Made by a program: the position numbers and the translations under genes. This document shows, piece after piece, positions 52,979 to 62,653 of a stretch of DNA of 64,000 bases. This stretch comes from an uncultured Flavobacteriaceae bacterium. Lineage in GTDB: Bacteria > Bacteroidota > Bacteroidia > Flavobacteriales > Flavobacteriaceae. The first letter of the stretch is position 1. Each line of letters begins with the position of its first letter. The notes below the pieces were generated by a model. The model was not told the DNA's origin and searched no databases. It saw only the letters and a program-made list of their open reading frames with translations. The stretch spans positions 124,001-188,000 of the forward strand of contig CANKUU010000002.1 in assembly GCA_947486785.1 (NCBI GenBank), given 5' to 3'.

Positions 52979-53625
52979 TGGATAGAAGAAAAGCACTCAG
53001 AAATATGGGTCTTGCAATGGGTTATACCGTAGCAGCACCAACGCTTATTAGTATAATGCAAAGCTGTAAAGAGGAAGTTGTTTTTGATTGGACACCAGAT
53101 TTTTTTACCAAAGAACAAGGTATGGCTTTAATCAAATTGGTTGATATTATTTTACCAAAAACAGATACCCCATCTGCCTCTGAAGTACAAACGCATCTTT
53201 TTATAGACCGTTTTAATAACGAAGTCTTAGATACGAATCAACAAGACTTTATAAAAATGACCGCATCTCGGTTTTTTAATAAAGCGCTTAAAGACGCAGG
53301 CGTCGAAAACATTACTGATTTAAACGAGGCGCAACTTGAGAAAACCTTAGCGGCAACTTTAAATGTTTCAAAAGAAATTGAAAAAACAAATGAAGAAGCC
53401 ATTGAAAAATATATGTTAGCGATTGCCGATGGCAAAGAAGCGCTCCTTGACGATGAAATTGCTTGCCACGCCTACGCAAGTAATTTACGAAATATGACCA
53501 TTATGGGTTTTAAAACTTCAGAATATATCGGAGAAGAAGTATTGGCCTATCAACCTATACCAGGTGAATATATAGGTTGTGCTGATGTTGAAGAACTGAC
53601 GAAAGGAAAAGCTTGGTCACTTTAA
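52978..53625 (+). CDS. Gluconate 2-dehydrogenase subunit 3-like small subunit
   Basis: A 215-residue small subunit. The Tat-type signal has twin arginines (MDRRKALRNMGLAMGY) and a lipobox-like end (SIMQSC, Cys30), so it is likely a Tat-exported lipoprotein. The core has FFTKEQGMALIKLVDIILPKTDTPSASEV, typical of the gluconate 2-dehydrogenase subunit 3 family, and a late PIPGEYIGCADVEELT block. It escorts the catalytic GMC subunit to the periplasm and is needed for its maturation. Its start overlaps the catalytic gene stop, and a terminator follows directly. It is the only such subunit in the window for two GMC paralogues. Confidence 0.92.
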   Translation: MDRRKALRNMGLAMGYTVAAPTLISIMQSCKEEVVFDWTPDFFTKEQGMALIKLVDIILPKTDTPSASEVQTHLFIDRFNNEVLDTNQQDFIKMTASRFFNKALKDAGVENITDLNEAQLEKTLAATLNVSKEIEKTNEEAIEKYMLAIADGKEALLDDEIACHAYASNLRNMTIMGFKTSEYIGEEVLAYQPIPGEYIGCADVEELTKGKAWSL

Positions 53626-53638
53626 CCCTATAAAACTG

Positions 53639-53665
53639 AGCCCTTGCATTGCAAGGGCTTTTTTA
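53639..53665 (+). terminator. Intrinsic terminator after GMC/subunit 3 operon
   Basis: AGCCCTTGC pairs with GCAAGGGCT around ATT, followed by a run of Ts. It lies 14 nt after the stop. Confidence 0.88.
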
Positions 53666-53722
53666 TTTTTATAAAAATCATCTGTAAAATAGTGGTGTAC
53701 ATATAATCAATAAAGTTACCTA

Positions 53723-54640
53723 ATGAAAAGAAGAAGGTTTATTCAGAAAACTGCTTTATCCACGGGCGCAATTGCCATGAGCGGAGGACTCTCTTATGCA
53801 ACCGAAAAAGCACGTATGCCTAAACATAACTTTCATTTAAAATACGCTCCGCATTTGGGTATGTTCAAAAATCATGCAGGAGAAGATCCCATTGATCAGC
53901 TCCATTTTATGGCCGACCAAGGCTTTAGAGCTTTTGAAGACAATGAAATGCGTAATCGTTCCACTACTCTTCAAGAAAGAATCGCTAAAACTATGCAAGA
54001 TCTCAAGATGCAAATGGGAGTATTTGTAGCACATAAGATCTATTGGAAAGAACCCAATCTAGCTTCAGGTGATTTAGCTAAAAGAACTGAGTTTTTAAAC
54101 GACATTAAAAGCGCTATAGAAGTAGCTAAACGAGTTAATGCGAAGTGGATGACCGTTGTGCCAGGTCATGTTGATTTGCGTAAATCTATGGGCTTTCAGA
54201 CTGCGAATGTCATAGAATCTTTAAAACAAGCATCTGCCTTGCTAGAACCGCATAACATAAGCATGGTACTTGAACCATTAAATTTTAGAGATCATCCTGG
54301 TTTATTTTTAACAAGATCTCCACAAGCTTATGAAATATGCAAAGCTGTAGGTTCACCTTCCTGCAAAATATTATTTGACATTTATCACCAGCAAATTCAA
54401 GAAGGCAACTTAATACCTAATATGGAGGCTGCCTGGAGCGAAATAGCCTACATTCAAATAGGTGACAATCCGGGTCGCAAAGAACCTACTACTGGTGAAA
54501 TTAATTATAAAAATGTTTTTAAATGGATACATGATAAAAAATTCGATGGCATTTTAGGAATGGAACACGGTAACGCTAACCCCGATAAAAAAGGTGAACT
54601 AATGGTTATTGATGCCTATAAGCAAGTCGATACCTTTTAA
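53723..54640 (+). CDS. Tat-exported hydroxypyruvate isomerase-like TIM barrel
   Basis: A 305-residue protein with a Tat signal (MKRRRFIQKTALSTGAIAMSGG) and no lipobox. The TIM barrel of the hydroxypyruvate isomerase/xylose-isomerase-like type has metal and substrate segments MVLEPLNFRDHPG, CKILFDIYHQQIQEG, YIQIGDNPGRKEPTTGEINY and ILGMEHGN. The DNPGR(x)EPxTGEINY block is typical of hydroxypyruvate isomerases, yet the Tat signal places this one outside the cytoplasm. In this context it more likely handles a keto-sugar made by the GMC enzymes. It follows their terminator by 58 nt. Confidence 0.88.
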   Translation: MKRRRFIQKTALSTGAIAMSGGLSYATEKARMPKHNFHLKYAPHLGMFKNHAGEDPIDQLHFMADQGFRAFEDNEMRNRSTTLQERIAKTMQDLKMQMGVFVAHKIYWKEPNLASGDLAKRTEFLNDIKSAIEVAKRVNAKWMTVVPGHVDLRKSMGFQTANVIESLKQASALLEPHNISMVLEPLNFRDHPGLFLTRSPQAYEICKAVGSPSCKILFDIYHQQIQEGNLIPNMEAAWSEIAYIQIGDNPGRKEPTTGEINYKNVFKWIHDKKFDGILGMEHGNANPDKKGELMVIDAYKQVDTF

Positions 54641-55213
54641 TACTACCATAGCAACTTAATATATTCTTTTCGAGAACCAAAACGTATTTTAAATAATTGA
54701 TATACTGCAATTTATTGGTATTACAGAGCGCACTAAATAGTGTATTTGATCTGAAATATTTTTTTTACTAAGCCGTTTATCGAAAAAATACGCTGTTTTC
54801 GTTGTACTACACCATAGCCGTATAACATTTAGATATCAGGCTCAGTTATTAAAGCATGAAAACATATGTATCCGCAATTTTAGCCTACTTTATTTTAATG
54901 GTTGTTTCTAAGATCGTCTATTCGTATTATAGCAGTTTAAACCAATCTACTGATTTAAGTAATACACCGAAGATTAATCTAAACTTTAAACTATATCCTT
55001 TACGTGAAAGTCTAATGAGTGTTTGGATTAGTATTTTAAGTATTTGGTGTTAGCCGGCAACTCACAACAATCGTTTAACAAAAATTCGTACTAGTAAACT
55101 AAAGATTTCGTGCTTTTTATTGTTTTTTTATGTATTTGAACTGTAATTTGTGTAAAAACATACTTCTTTCTTCAAATATTTGATTTAAATTCGCACTCCG
55201 AAAGATTGAAGTT
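54641..55213. other. Mostly non-coding stretch with one doubtful ORF
   Basis: Apart from the doubtful ORF at 54856, I see only A+T-rich sequence, a short palindrome CACTAAATAGTG near 54730 and a TAACATTTAGATA match to the PiT-gene promoter repeats at 54823 without a -7 box in register. Confidence 0.35.
54856..55053 (+). CDS. Doubtful small membrane protein
   Basis: A 65-residue frame with a plausible N-terminal membrane helix (YVSAILAYFILMVVSKIVYSYY) and a second weaker hydrophobic stretch at the end. I recognise no family, and no good promoter or terminator frames it. It may be a real small protein or a chance ORF. Confidence 0.3.
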   Translation: MKTYVSAILAYFILMVVSKIVYSYYSSLNQSTDLSNTPKINLNFKLYPLRESLMSVWISILSIWC

Positions 55214-55297
55214 ATGGACAAGTATTACATCATTTTGGCGATTTACATTGCTGCTTTCGCAATTTCTAAAATTGCAAAGCCGTTCGTAGAAAAATAA
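55214..55297 (+). CDS. Putative 27-residue single-helix membrane protein
   Basis: A very short frame too small for the ORF track: MDKYYIILAIYIAAFAISKI followed by AKPFVEK and TAA. It is a clean hydrophobic helix with a basic end. Its G+C and codon use are gene-like (GCG, GCT, GCA, TTC) against A+T-rich surroundings. It is followed 169 nt later by a terminator on the same strand. Short proteins of this build accompany cytochromes and transporters, but no partner is nearby. A real gene is possible, not shown. Confidence 0.4.
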   Translation: MDKYYIILAIYIAAFAISKIAKPFVEK

Positions 55298-55465
55298 ATT
55301 TAACCGCTTTCAATTAGATATCTATATTCCTATTAGATACGACCTCTTTCAACCATTCTATTTTTAAGAATACAATAATTTGCAAACCAATACCTAGCTT
55401 TATATTAAATAGGCTTATTCGTATTCGCATTTTCAATATTAATTAGCAAAAACGTACTCACACAT

Positions 55466-55508
55466 AAAGCCCCAATAGTAATTTATATATTAGCTATTGG
55501 GGCTTTTT
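55466..55508. terminator. Intrinsic terminator (bidirectional)
   Basis: AAAGCCCCAATAG pairs perfectly with CTATTGGGGCTTT, with a T-run on the plus strand and a short one on the minus strand. It lies 55 nt beyond the nrdA stop and can end nrdBA transcription as well as anything read from the left. Confidence 0.82.
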
Positions 55509-55562
55509 AAAAGGTCTTCGTGTTGTTAAATACGAAGAATTATAATCTAATAAATCGTATGG

Positions 55563-58052
55563 TTAAGATCCACACATTAAACAATCATCATCTGGCTGAC
55601 CTTCTTTAGCTCTCGCAATCATCTCTTTCATTTCTTGAGGTGTCATAGGTACTATATCAGATTCTGATTGAGAAACCCCTATAGGCGTAGTTTGCACCTG
55701 AATAGCGGCTACTTGTTTTACAGACGGTACGGTTGCAGAAATTTCCGCTTCTGCTGCTACACTAATAGGCGTTTCTTTCTTTTTAGTGTTATCAAGCGTA
55801 AACTTAATTGCATCTACAGCAGCTTTTGTTCGTAAGTAATACATTCCTGTTTTTAATCCGCTTTTCCAAGCATAAAAATGCATTGATGTTAATTTTGAGT
55901 AATTCGCATTTTCCATAAATAGGTTTAATGATTGACTTTGATCAATAAAATACCCTCTTTGGCGCGACATATCAATAATGTCTTTCATACTTAACTCCCA
56001 AACTGTTTTATACAGTTCTCTTATCTCTGAAGGAATAGTCTCAATATGCTGAATAGAGCCGTTTGCACGCATTAATTCTTGTTTCATATTTTCATTCCAC
56101 AACCCTAAACTTACCAAATCTTCTAAGAGATGCTTGTTTACAACGATAAACTCTCCTGAGAGTACTCGTCTTGTATAAATATTTGACGTGTATGGCTCAA
56201 AACATTCATTGTTTCCTAATATTTGGGAAGTAGATGCTGTTGGCATTGGCGCAACTAATAGCGAGTTACGCACCCCATTTTTCATTACTTCTTTACGAAG
56301 TTTATCCCAGTTCCATCTACCAGACAACTCTTCGTCTTTAATATTCCACAAATTATGCTGAAAATCTCCTTTTGAAATAGGAGAACCTTCATAGGTTGAA
56401 TATGGCCCTTCTTCTATTGCTGCCTCCATTGAAGCGGTAACAGCTGCAAAATATAGCGTTTCAAATATTTCTTGATTAAGTTTCTTTGCCTCATCACTAG
56501 TAAACGGTAACCGCAACATAATAAAAGCATCTGCTAAACCTTGAACACCTAAGCCAATGGGGCGGTGACGCATGTTAGAGTTTTCTGCTTCTACTACAGG
56601 ATAGTAATTTCTATCTATTACTTTATTTAAATTTTTGGTCACCCGCTTGGTTACCTTGAATAGTTCTTTATGATCAAATTTTCCATTCTTAATGAACATT
56701 GGCAACGCAATCGATGCTAAATTACAAACGGCAATTTCATCTGGAGAGGTGTACTCCATAATCTCAGTACAAAGATTTGAGGATCTAATGGTACCAAGAT
56801 TCTTTTGATTACTCTTACGATTGGCAGCATCTTTATACAACATGTAAGGCGTACCTGTCTCTATTTGAGATTCAAGTATTTTCTCCCAAAGTTCTCTTGC
56901 TTTTACCGTTTTACGGCCTTTTCCTTCTGCCTCATAGCTCGTATACAGTTTTTCAAACTCTTCGCTATGACTGGTAAACAAACCTGGGCACTCGCTTGGG
57001 CACATAAGTGTCCAATTTTCATTATTCTCAACTCTTTTCATGAATAAATCTGAAATCCACATCGCATAAAATAAATCACGCGCTCTCATTTCTTCTTTAC
57101 CATGGTTCTTTTTCAAATCTAAAAACTCAAAGATATCTGCATGCCAAGGCTCCATATAGATTGCAAAACTCCCTTTACGTTTTCCGCCTCCTTGATCTAC
57201 ATATCTGGCCGTATCATTAAAAACTTGTAACATGGGTACAATACCGTTGGATGTTCCATTTGTTCCTGCAATATATGAGCCTGTTGCTCTAATATTATGA
57301 ATAGACAAGCCTATACCACCTGCCGATTGCGAAATTTTTGCGGTATCTTTTAAAGTATCATAAATGCCTTCAATGCTATCATCTTTCATTGCTATCAAAA
57401 AACATGAAGACATTTGGGGTTTTGGTGTACCAGAGTTAAACAAAGTTGGAGTCGCATGTGTAAAATATTTTTTAGACATTAACTCGTATGTTTCTATCGC
57501 AGCATCTAAATCATCTAAATGAATACCTATAGAAACCCTCATTAGCATATGCTGTGGACGCTCTGCTATTTTACCGTTTAGTTTTAATAAATACGATCGC
57601 TCTAAGGTTTTAAATCCAAAATAGTCGTAACCAAAATCGCGATTATAGATTATGGTTGAATCTAATTTTTCTGAATTTTCTGAAATCACTTTAAAAACCT
57701 CGTCTGAAATTAGTGGTGCTTTCTTTCCGGTTCGGGGATTTACGTAGAGGTATAAATCCTCCATTGTTTCTGAAAACGATTTCTTAGTGTTTTTATGTAA
57801 GTTAGATACTGAAATACGTGCGGCCAACTTAGCGTAATCTGGATGCGTTGTAGTCATTGTTGCTGCAATTTCTGCAGCTAAATTATCTAGCTCAGAAGTT
57901 GTTACACCATCATAAAGACCTTCAATAACACGCATTGCCACTTTTAATGGATCTACCAAGCCATTAAGGCTGTAACATAATTTTCTAATTCGAGCTGTAA
58001 TTTTATCAAACATGATAAGCTCTTTTCTACCGTCTCTTTTTATTACATACAT
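55563..58052 (-). CDS. nrdA: Ribonucleoside-diphosphate reductase alpha subunit (class Ia)
   Basis: Catalytic subunit reducing ribonucleotides to deoxyribonucleotides. The 829 residues begin with an ATP-cone allosteric domain ([21 protein letters not shown], about 1-90). The 10-stranded barrel has the active-site Cys in SSCFLIAM, the finger loop [23 protein letters not shown] with the second Cys, and [20 protein letters not shown]. The C-terminal redox pair CLMCGS, which shuttles reducing power, is present. Before it lies a linker of about 70 residues rich in Ala, Thr and Val. It follows nrdB by 138 nt. Confidence 0.96.
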   Translation of the reverse strand: MYVIKRDGRKELIMFDKITARIRKLCYSLNGLVDPLKVAMRVIEGLYDGVTTSELDNLAAEIAATMTTTHPDYAKLAARISVSNLHKNTKKSFSETMEDLYLYVNPRTGKKAPLISDEVFKVISENSEKLDSTIIYNRDFGYDYFGFKTLERSYLLKLNGKIAERPQHMLMRVSIGIHLDDLDAAIETYELMSKKYFTHATPTLFNSGTPKPQMSSCFLIAMKDDSIEGIYDTLKDTAKISQSAGGIGLSIHNIRATGSYIAGTNGTSNGIVPMLQVFNDTARYVDQGGGKRKGSFAIYMEPWHADIFEFLDLKKNHGKEEMRARDLFYAMWISDLFMKRVENNENWTLMCPSECPGLFTSHSEEFEKLYTSYEAEGKGRKTVKARELWEKILESQIETGTPYMLYKDAANRKSNQKNLGTIRSSNLCTEIMEYTSPDEIAVCNLASIALPMFIKNGKFDHKELFKVTKRVTKNLNKVIDRNYYPVVEAENSNMRHRPIGLGVQGLADAFIMLRLPFTSDEAKKLNQEIFETLYFAAVTASMEAAIEEGPYSTYEGSPISKGDFQHNLWNIKDEELSGRWNWDKLRKEVMKNGVRNSLLVAPMPTASTSQILGNNECFEPYTSNIYTRRVLSGEFIVVNKHLLEDLVSLGLWNENMKQELMRANGSIQHIETIPSEIRELYKTVWELSMKDIIDMSRQRGYFIDQSQSLNLFMENANYSKLTSMHFYAWKSGLKTGMYYLRTKAAVDAIKFTLDNTKKKETPISVAAEAEISATVPSVKQVAAIQVQTTPIGVSQSESDIVPMTPQEMKEMIARAKEGQPDDDCLMCGS

Positions 58053-58190
58053 TTGGTTACTACTGTTTTTTGTGTGATTTGTATACTATTAAGTAACACC
58101 TTATTACAAGAGCTTTAAACTATTGTTAAAGATGTGGACCGAGTAATTGTTCGCTTGATACTACATGATGTACTACCAACACATGAAAGT

Positions 58191-59177
58191 TTAAAAATCT
58201 GCGTCGAAGCTAATTTTCTGCGCATCTTCATCTTTTTCTTTGTTTAAAACGCCAGCTTTCTGGTACTCGGAAACTCGTTTCTCAAAGAAGTTTGTTTTTC
58301 CTTGCAATGAAATCATATCCATAAAATCAAACGGATTGGTGGTATTATAAACCTTATCACATTCTAATTCTACAAGAAGTCGATCCGTTACAAATTCTAA
58401 ATATTGTGTCATAAGTTTCGAATTCATTCCGATTAAACTTGCAGGAAGTGATTCTGTTATAAACTCTCGCTCAATATCTAAAGCTTCAGTTAAAATTGCG
58501 GTAATTCGTTCTTTAGGAACTTTATTAATTAGGTGTCTGTTATGTAAATGCACCGCATAATCGCAATGCATGCCTTCGTCTCTTGAAATAAGTTCATTAG
58601 AAAAGGTTAAGCCTGGCATTAAACCTCTTTTCTTTAACCAAAAAATAGAACAGAAGGCACCTGAAAAGAAAATACCCTCAACCGCAGCAAAAGCAATTAA
58701 ACGTTCTGCAAAACTGGGCGATTCTATCCAATTTAAAGCCCAATCTGCCTTTTTCTTAATCGCAGGAAAATTCTCAATCGCTTTAAAAAGAACATTTTTT
58801 TCTTTTTCGTCTTTTACATATGTATCTATTAATAACGAATAGGTTTCAGAATGAATGTTTTCCATCATGATTTGAAAGCCATAGAAAAATTTTGCCTCTG
58901 CGTACTGCACTTCACTAACAAAATTCTCAGCTAAATTTTCATTTACAATACCATCTGAAGCAGCAAAAAATGCCAAAATATGTTTTATAAAATAGCGCTC
59001 ATCATCATTCAACTTATTGTTCCAATGAATAGGATCTTCACTAAGGTCAATTTCTTCTGCTGTCCAAAAACAAGCTTCACATTTTTTGTACCATTCCCAT
59101 AAATCATGATGTTTTATTGGAAAAATTACAAAGCGGTCAGCGTTTTCTTCCAGAATAGGCTCTAAGGCAGTGGACAT
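58191..59177 (-). CDS. nrdB: Ribonucleoside-diphosphate reductase beta subunit (class Ia)
   Basis: Radical-generating subunit with a diferric-tyrosyl cofactor. ATG 59177 ([20 protein letters not shown]) is chosen; the ORF track adds 34 residues that cover the promoter. In the 328-residue protein the metal and radical residues are in place: Asp in [13 protein letters not shown], Glu/His/Tyr in [11 protein letters not shown], a Glu in [12 protein letters not shown] and Glu/His in [14 protein letters not shown]. The [11 protein letters not shown] form is like eukaryotic R2, as is usual in Bacteroidota. It heads the nrdB-nrdA unit. On the minus strand CATCTTTG (about 59238-59245) with TTTG 16 bp upstream is a likely promoter. 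Confidence 0.95.
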   Translation of the reverse strand: MSTALEPILEENADRFVIFPIKHHDLWEWYKKCEACFWTAEEIDLSEDPIHWNNKLNDDERYFIKHILAFFAASDGIVNENLAENFVSEVQYAEAKFFYGFQIMMENIHSETYSLLIDTYVKDEKEKNVLFKAIENFPAIKKKADWALNWIESPSFAERLIAFAAVEGIFFSGAFCSIFWLKKRGLMPGLTFSNELISRDEGMHCDYAVHLHNRHLINKVPKERITAILTEALDIEREFITESLPASLIGMNSKLMTQYLEFVTDRLLVELECDKVYNTTNPFDFMDMISLQGKTNFFEKRVSEYQKAGVLNKEKDEDAQKISFDADF

Positions 59178-59279
59178 AGTAGTTTTAATTTTAAAAATTA
59201 ATGTGATGGATTGGATATTACCCCGTGATGGGCTTACAAAGATGGAAAAATATGAGCTATCAAAAGCGTTTGAGACCAA

Positions 59280-59952
59280 GATTTGATCACAAAGTTTTTA
59301 ACATCGTATGTTGAAATCTAAGCTCAGTACTGATGTATATTAGCCTTGTCAAGGAAAAGCGATTTTAACCAAAACAACCCTAAATGAGCTAATAAAAAAT
59401 AAACCAAAAAGTATGTTTAGTAATATACTTTTTGGTTTAAAAATAGTCGTCTTTTTTAAAGGTTAACCTACAGTTTTAGATAGTACTTTTCTGTCTTTCT
59501 AAATGATCATTGATTAAAATCAAAAGTATATCTTCAGATAAACAATAACAACCTCTTCTCTTTTTTAGCAATTTTAGCCAACTTGCAAAGAATAGTCTCT
59601 GCATTCGAAATTTAATACCGTGCGTCAACTTTTACGTAGTACGTTTAATTTCTATTTAAAAAAGACCATAAAAAGTCATATTTTACAAATTTACACCCAA
59701 GTGTTGGCATCATCATGTAGCAGCTGAATTAGGCGCTATATTAAATACTGAACAAGAAAATATTTAAAAAATTGATGCCGATAATCGCTAACAATAAATA
59801 CTAATGCGCATCTACGGTGAAAAAAGCAAAATCATGTAACAAAAATATTATGCCTAAATAAGGTTAGCGCTATGGATAATTTAGCAATTTTATGAATTAA
59901 AGATAATACGAAATAGCGATAATTAATTAACTTTAAGAAATTACTAAATTTT
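59280..59952. other. Non-coding region between nrdB and the LytTR regulator
   Basis: A 673-nt region without a convincing gene. It holds a strong hairpin at 59401-59438. A roughly 30-codon plus-strand open stretch near 59680-59766 (HHHVAAELGAILNTEQENI) without a start may be a gene remnant. Confidence 0.35.
59401..59438. terminator. Perfect 14-bp hairpin, orphan terminator-like
   Basis: AAACCAAAAAGTAT pairs perfectly with ATACTTTTTGGTTT around a 10-nt loop. No gene on either strand ends next to it, so it may close an untranslated RNA or be a relic. Confidence 0.5.
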
Positions 59953-60663
59953 ATGGTTAAAGCAGTTATAGTAGATGATGAGAAAAAAGCCCTACAAAGC
60001 CTAATTTGGGAGCTTACCAATTTTAGTAATGAAATTACTATTTCTGCAGCGTTTACCAATCCACTTGAAGCCCAAGCTTACTTAGAAAAAAACACCCCAG
60101 ATTGTCTTTTTTTAGATATTGAGATGCCCACTATGGATGGCTTTCAATTTATACAAAACCTTAAAAATAAAGATTTTCCTATTGTAATTACTACCGCTTA
60201 TAATCAATATGCAATAAAAGCTCTAAAGCATGAAGCAATAGACTACCTCTTAAAGCCAATAGATACTGATGACCTCTCGGAAACAGTGAAAAAAATTAAA
60301 AAATACAATAAGAAAAAACTAATATACAGCGCTACAATACCTGTTTTGCAAAAGAAAATTACTTTTAAAACTGATGGTAAACTGGTGTTTTTAGAAAGTG
60401 ATGAAATCATTTATGCCGAATCTGATGGAAATTATAGCACTATTTATCTAGTTGATGGCCATAAAATTGTGCTTACTAAAAAACTAAAAGAAGTTAATGA
60501 ACTGTTACCAGAAGACATATTTTTTAGAATACACAATTCATTTATCGTAAATCTTAGTAAGATTAAAGAGTTTATAAAAACTGATAACTACATTATCTTA
60601 AAACCTAATCATAAAATACCGGTCTCAAGGCAAAAAAAATCTGAACTCTTAGATTTGATTTAA
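59953..60663 (+). CDS. LytTR-family response regulator
   Basis: A 236-residue two-component regulator. The receiver domain (1-120) has acidic pocket VDDE and phospho-acceptor Asp55 in CLFLDIEMPTMDGF, with the conserved Thr and Lys in VITTAYNQYAIKAL and YLLKPI. The LytTR DNA-binding domain (about 140-236) has IIYAESDGNYSTIYLVDG, FFRIHNSFIVNLSKIKEF and IPVSRQKKSEL. It is followed after 7 nt by its histidine kinase gene. Target genes are unknown. Confidence 0.94.
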   Translation: MVKAVIVDDEKKALQSLIWELTNFSNEITISAAFTNPLEAQAYLEKNTPDCLFLDIEMPTMDGFQFIQNLKNKDFPIVITTAYNQYAIKALKHEAIDYLLKPIDTDDLSETVKKIKKYNKKKLIYSATIPVLQKKITFKTDGKLVFLESDEIIYAESDGNYSTIYLVDGHKIVLTKKLKEVNELLPEDIFFRIHNSFIVNLSKIKEFIKTDNYIILKPNHKIPVSRQKKSELLDLI

Positions 60664-60670
60664 ACAGCAT

Positions 60671-62653
60671 ATGATTCATAAAGTTACAAACATCAAATTA
60701 AATCTATTTGAACTGGTTAAAACAAACTTAAAAAATTGCTTTGTTTTTCTATGTTTTATAGTTTCAATTGCTTCATACTCTCAAAATAAACCGAATGATG
60801 CAGATTATAAAGCAGCCATTAATCGTCTTGTACAAGATTCTCCTAAAGATTATGAGCGCATACATACCGCGCTTCAAGGAAGCGAAAATGACACACTACG
60901 TTTGCACTATCTTTTAAAATACTCAAAACAGCACAACTTTAAATTTGGCCAAGCCTATGCCCTTTATGCCCTAGGAAAAATATATACAAATTCTACACAA
61001 TATTTAAAAGCAATCACCCATCACAAAAAGGCTTTAAAACTAGCTAAAGAAATTAATTTTTTAGAATTAAGAATTGCTTGTTTAAATAGTTTAGGCCTTA
61101 CTTATCGACAAATGTCGTCGATTAAACAAGCCATGGATTATAGTAGCAAAGCTTTAAGCTTGGCTAAATCTTCACAAAACCCCACCAAAACCATATTATA
61201 TAACCTAAACCAGGCGCAAAACGGTATCGGCAATATCTATCAGCAATTACAACAATACGATAGAGCTATAAAACAGTATGAAAAATCGGTACAACTTGAA
61301 ATAAAGCAAGGTAATAAATTGGGGCAAGCCATTAACTACCACAATATTGGCGAGTGTAAAGAGCTAACTAAGCAGTTTGATGAAGCGTTGCGTTATTACA
61401 AAAAAAGCCTTTTACTAAATGAAGCTATTGCCTGTTACCCAAACCTAGTAAAATGCAAAACTGCTATCGCTAGAATTTTAATAAAACAAGGCCAGGCTAA
61501 AGAGGCCATTGCCCTTCTTGAAGCCGCCGAGAATACTTCTAAAAAATTTAGCGATCAATATGTAATAGCGCCTGTTTATATTAATAAAGGTTGGGCAAAA
61601 ATGTTGCTAAAACAATACAACCAAGCAGAAAAGAATATACTTAAAGGACTTAATATTTCAAAAAAACATCATCTTATTCGATCTACTATAAATGCTTCTA
61701 ACTTATTGTCTACTTTATATCAAAGTAAAAATGAATTTGAAAAAGCACTTGACTATAAACTTAAAGCCTTTAAACTTAAAGACGATATATTAAATGCGAA
61801 TACGATTGGTTATATTAATAATCAAATTTCTAAAAACGATTCTGAAAAAAAGAGTATCGAAATTAAACTTTTGGCCGAACAGAACGAAAGCACGCAACTT
61901 GAACTTAGAAAAAATAAAACTATTGTACTAATAATTAGCTTAGCTATAGCCTTATTTGCTTTCATTTTATATATTCTTTATCGTCAAAATCAATTAAAAA
62001 ATGAAAAAAAATTATTGACACTAGAACAAAATATGCTTCGCAGTCAAATGAACCCGCACTTTTTATTTAACTCGCTAAACTCAATTAAACTATATATAAT
62101 AAATAACGACAAAAAGAATGCAGTTCATTATTTAAATAAATTCTCTAAACTAGTTAGAAAAATACTGGAAGCTTCTTCTGTTCGAGAAATTTCTCTTGCC
62201 GATGAATTAGAAACTATAGCTTTATACATGAAAATTGAGAATATTCGTTTTTCTAATGAAATCGATTTTCAAATCATCATTGATAAGGCAATTGACCCAC
62301 ATAATATAAAAATACCTTCATTTATCTTACAACCATTTTTAGAGAATTCTTTATGGCATGGACTTTCATCTAAAAAAGGCCAGAAAAAAATAAGATTAAA
62401 CATTAATAAGATGAATCGAGAATATGTTCAAATTAGCATACTTGACAATGGCATTGGACGAAAAGCATCAGAGGAAATAAAACGCAACAAAGTATTGAAA
62501 AAAAAATCTGTTGGTTTAGATATCACTAGAGATCGTTTGTCAAATTTTTCAAGAGGTTATCAAAATTACTTTAAGCTTGATATTTTTGATTGCTACAAAG
62601 AGGATAATACTGTAAATGGCACTAAAGTAGTGTTACAAATACCTATTATTTAG
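60671..62653 (+). CDS. TPR-containing LytS-type sensor histidine kinase
   Basis: A 660-residue membrane kinase. After an N-terminal signal/anchor (CFVFLCFIVSIASYSQ), the sensor region (about 45-400) is a run of tetratricopeptide repeats (AYALYALGKIYTNSTQYLKAI, QAINYHNIGECKELTKQFDEAL). One membrane segment (IVLIISLAIALFAFILYILY) leads to a short coiled coil. The His_kinase domain follows with phospho-acceptor His in RSQMNPHFLFNSLNSIK, then an ATP-binding region (FILQPFLENSLWHGLSS, SILDNGIGRKASEE). TPR sensors in this class are common in Bacteroidota, and their ligands are unknown. It pairs with the regulator 7 nt upstream and overlaps the convergent DUF3109 gene by 8 bp. Confidence 0.93.
   Translation: MIHKVTNIKLNLFELVKTNLKNCFVFLCFIVSIASYSQNKPNDADYKAAINRLVQDSPKDYERIHTALQGSENDTLRLHYLLKYSKQHNFKFGQAYALYALGKIYTNSTQYLKAITHHKKALKLAKEINFLELRIACLNSLGLTYRQMSSIKQAMDYSSKALSLAKSSQNPTKTILYNLNQAQNGIGNIYQQLQQYDRAIKQYEKSVQLEIKQGNKLGQAINYHNIGECKELTKQFDEALRYYKKSLLLNEAIACYPNLVKCKTAIARILIKQGQAKEAIALLEAAENTSKKFSDQYVIAPVYINKGWAKMLLKQYNQAEKNILKGLNISKKHHLIRSTINASNLLSTLYQSKNEFEKALDYKLKAFKLKDDILNANTIGYINNQISKNDSEKKSIEIKLLAEQNESTQLELRKNKTIVLIISLAIALFAFILYILYRQNQLKNEKKLLTLEQNMLRSQMNPHFLFNSLNSIKLYIINNDKKNAVHYLNKFSKLVRKILEASSVREISLADELETIALYMKIENIRFSNEIDFQIIIDKAIDPHNIKIPSFILQPFLENSLWHGLSSKKGQKKIRLNINKMNREYVQISILDNGIGRKASEEIKRNKVLKKKSVGLDITRDRLSNFSRGYQNYFKLDIFDCYKEDNTVNGTKVVLQIPII

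Noticed and set aside
54727-54738. CACTAAATAGTG palindrome, considered as an NrdR box for the nearby nrd genes
   Set aside because: The symmetry length does not fit the 16-bp NrdR box, and the site is more than 4 kb from the nrdBA promoter, beyond the end of that operon.
54822-54837. ATAACATTTAGATATC, similar to the PiT-gene promoter repeats, before the doubtful 65-codon ORF
   Set aside because: Only one full unit plus a weak second, no TTTG box in the 15-bp register, and a transcription start would fall at or after the ATG. Treated as chance.
25529-58137. Identical 16-mer ATTGTTAAAGATGTGG at 25529-25544 and 58122-58137, both intergenic
   Set aside because: In 64 kb of A+T-rich DNA a few 16-bp matches are expected by chance; the two sites sit at different distances from unrelated genes, and no third copy was seen.
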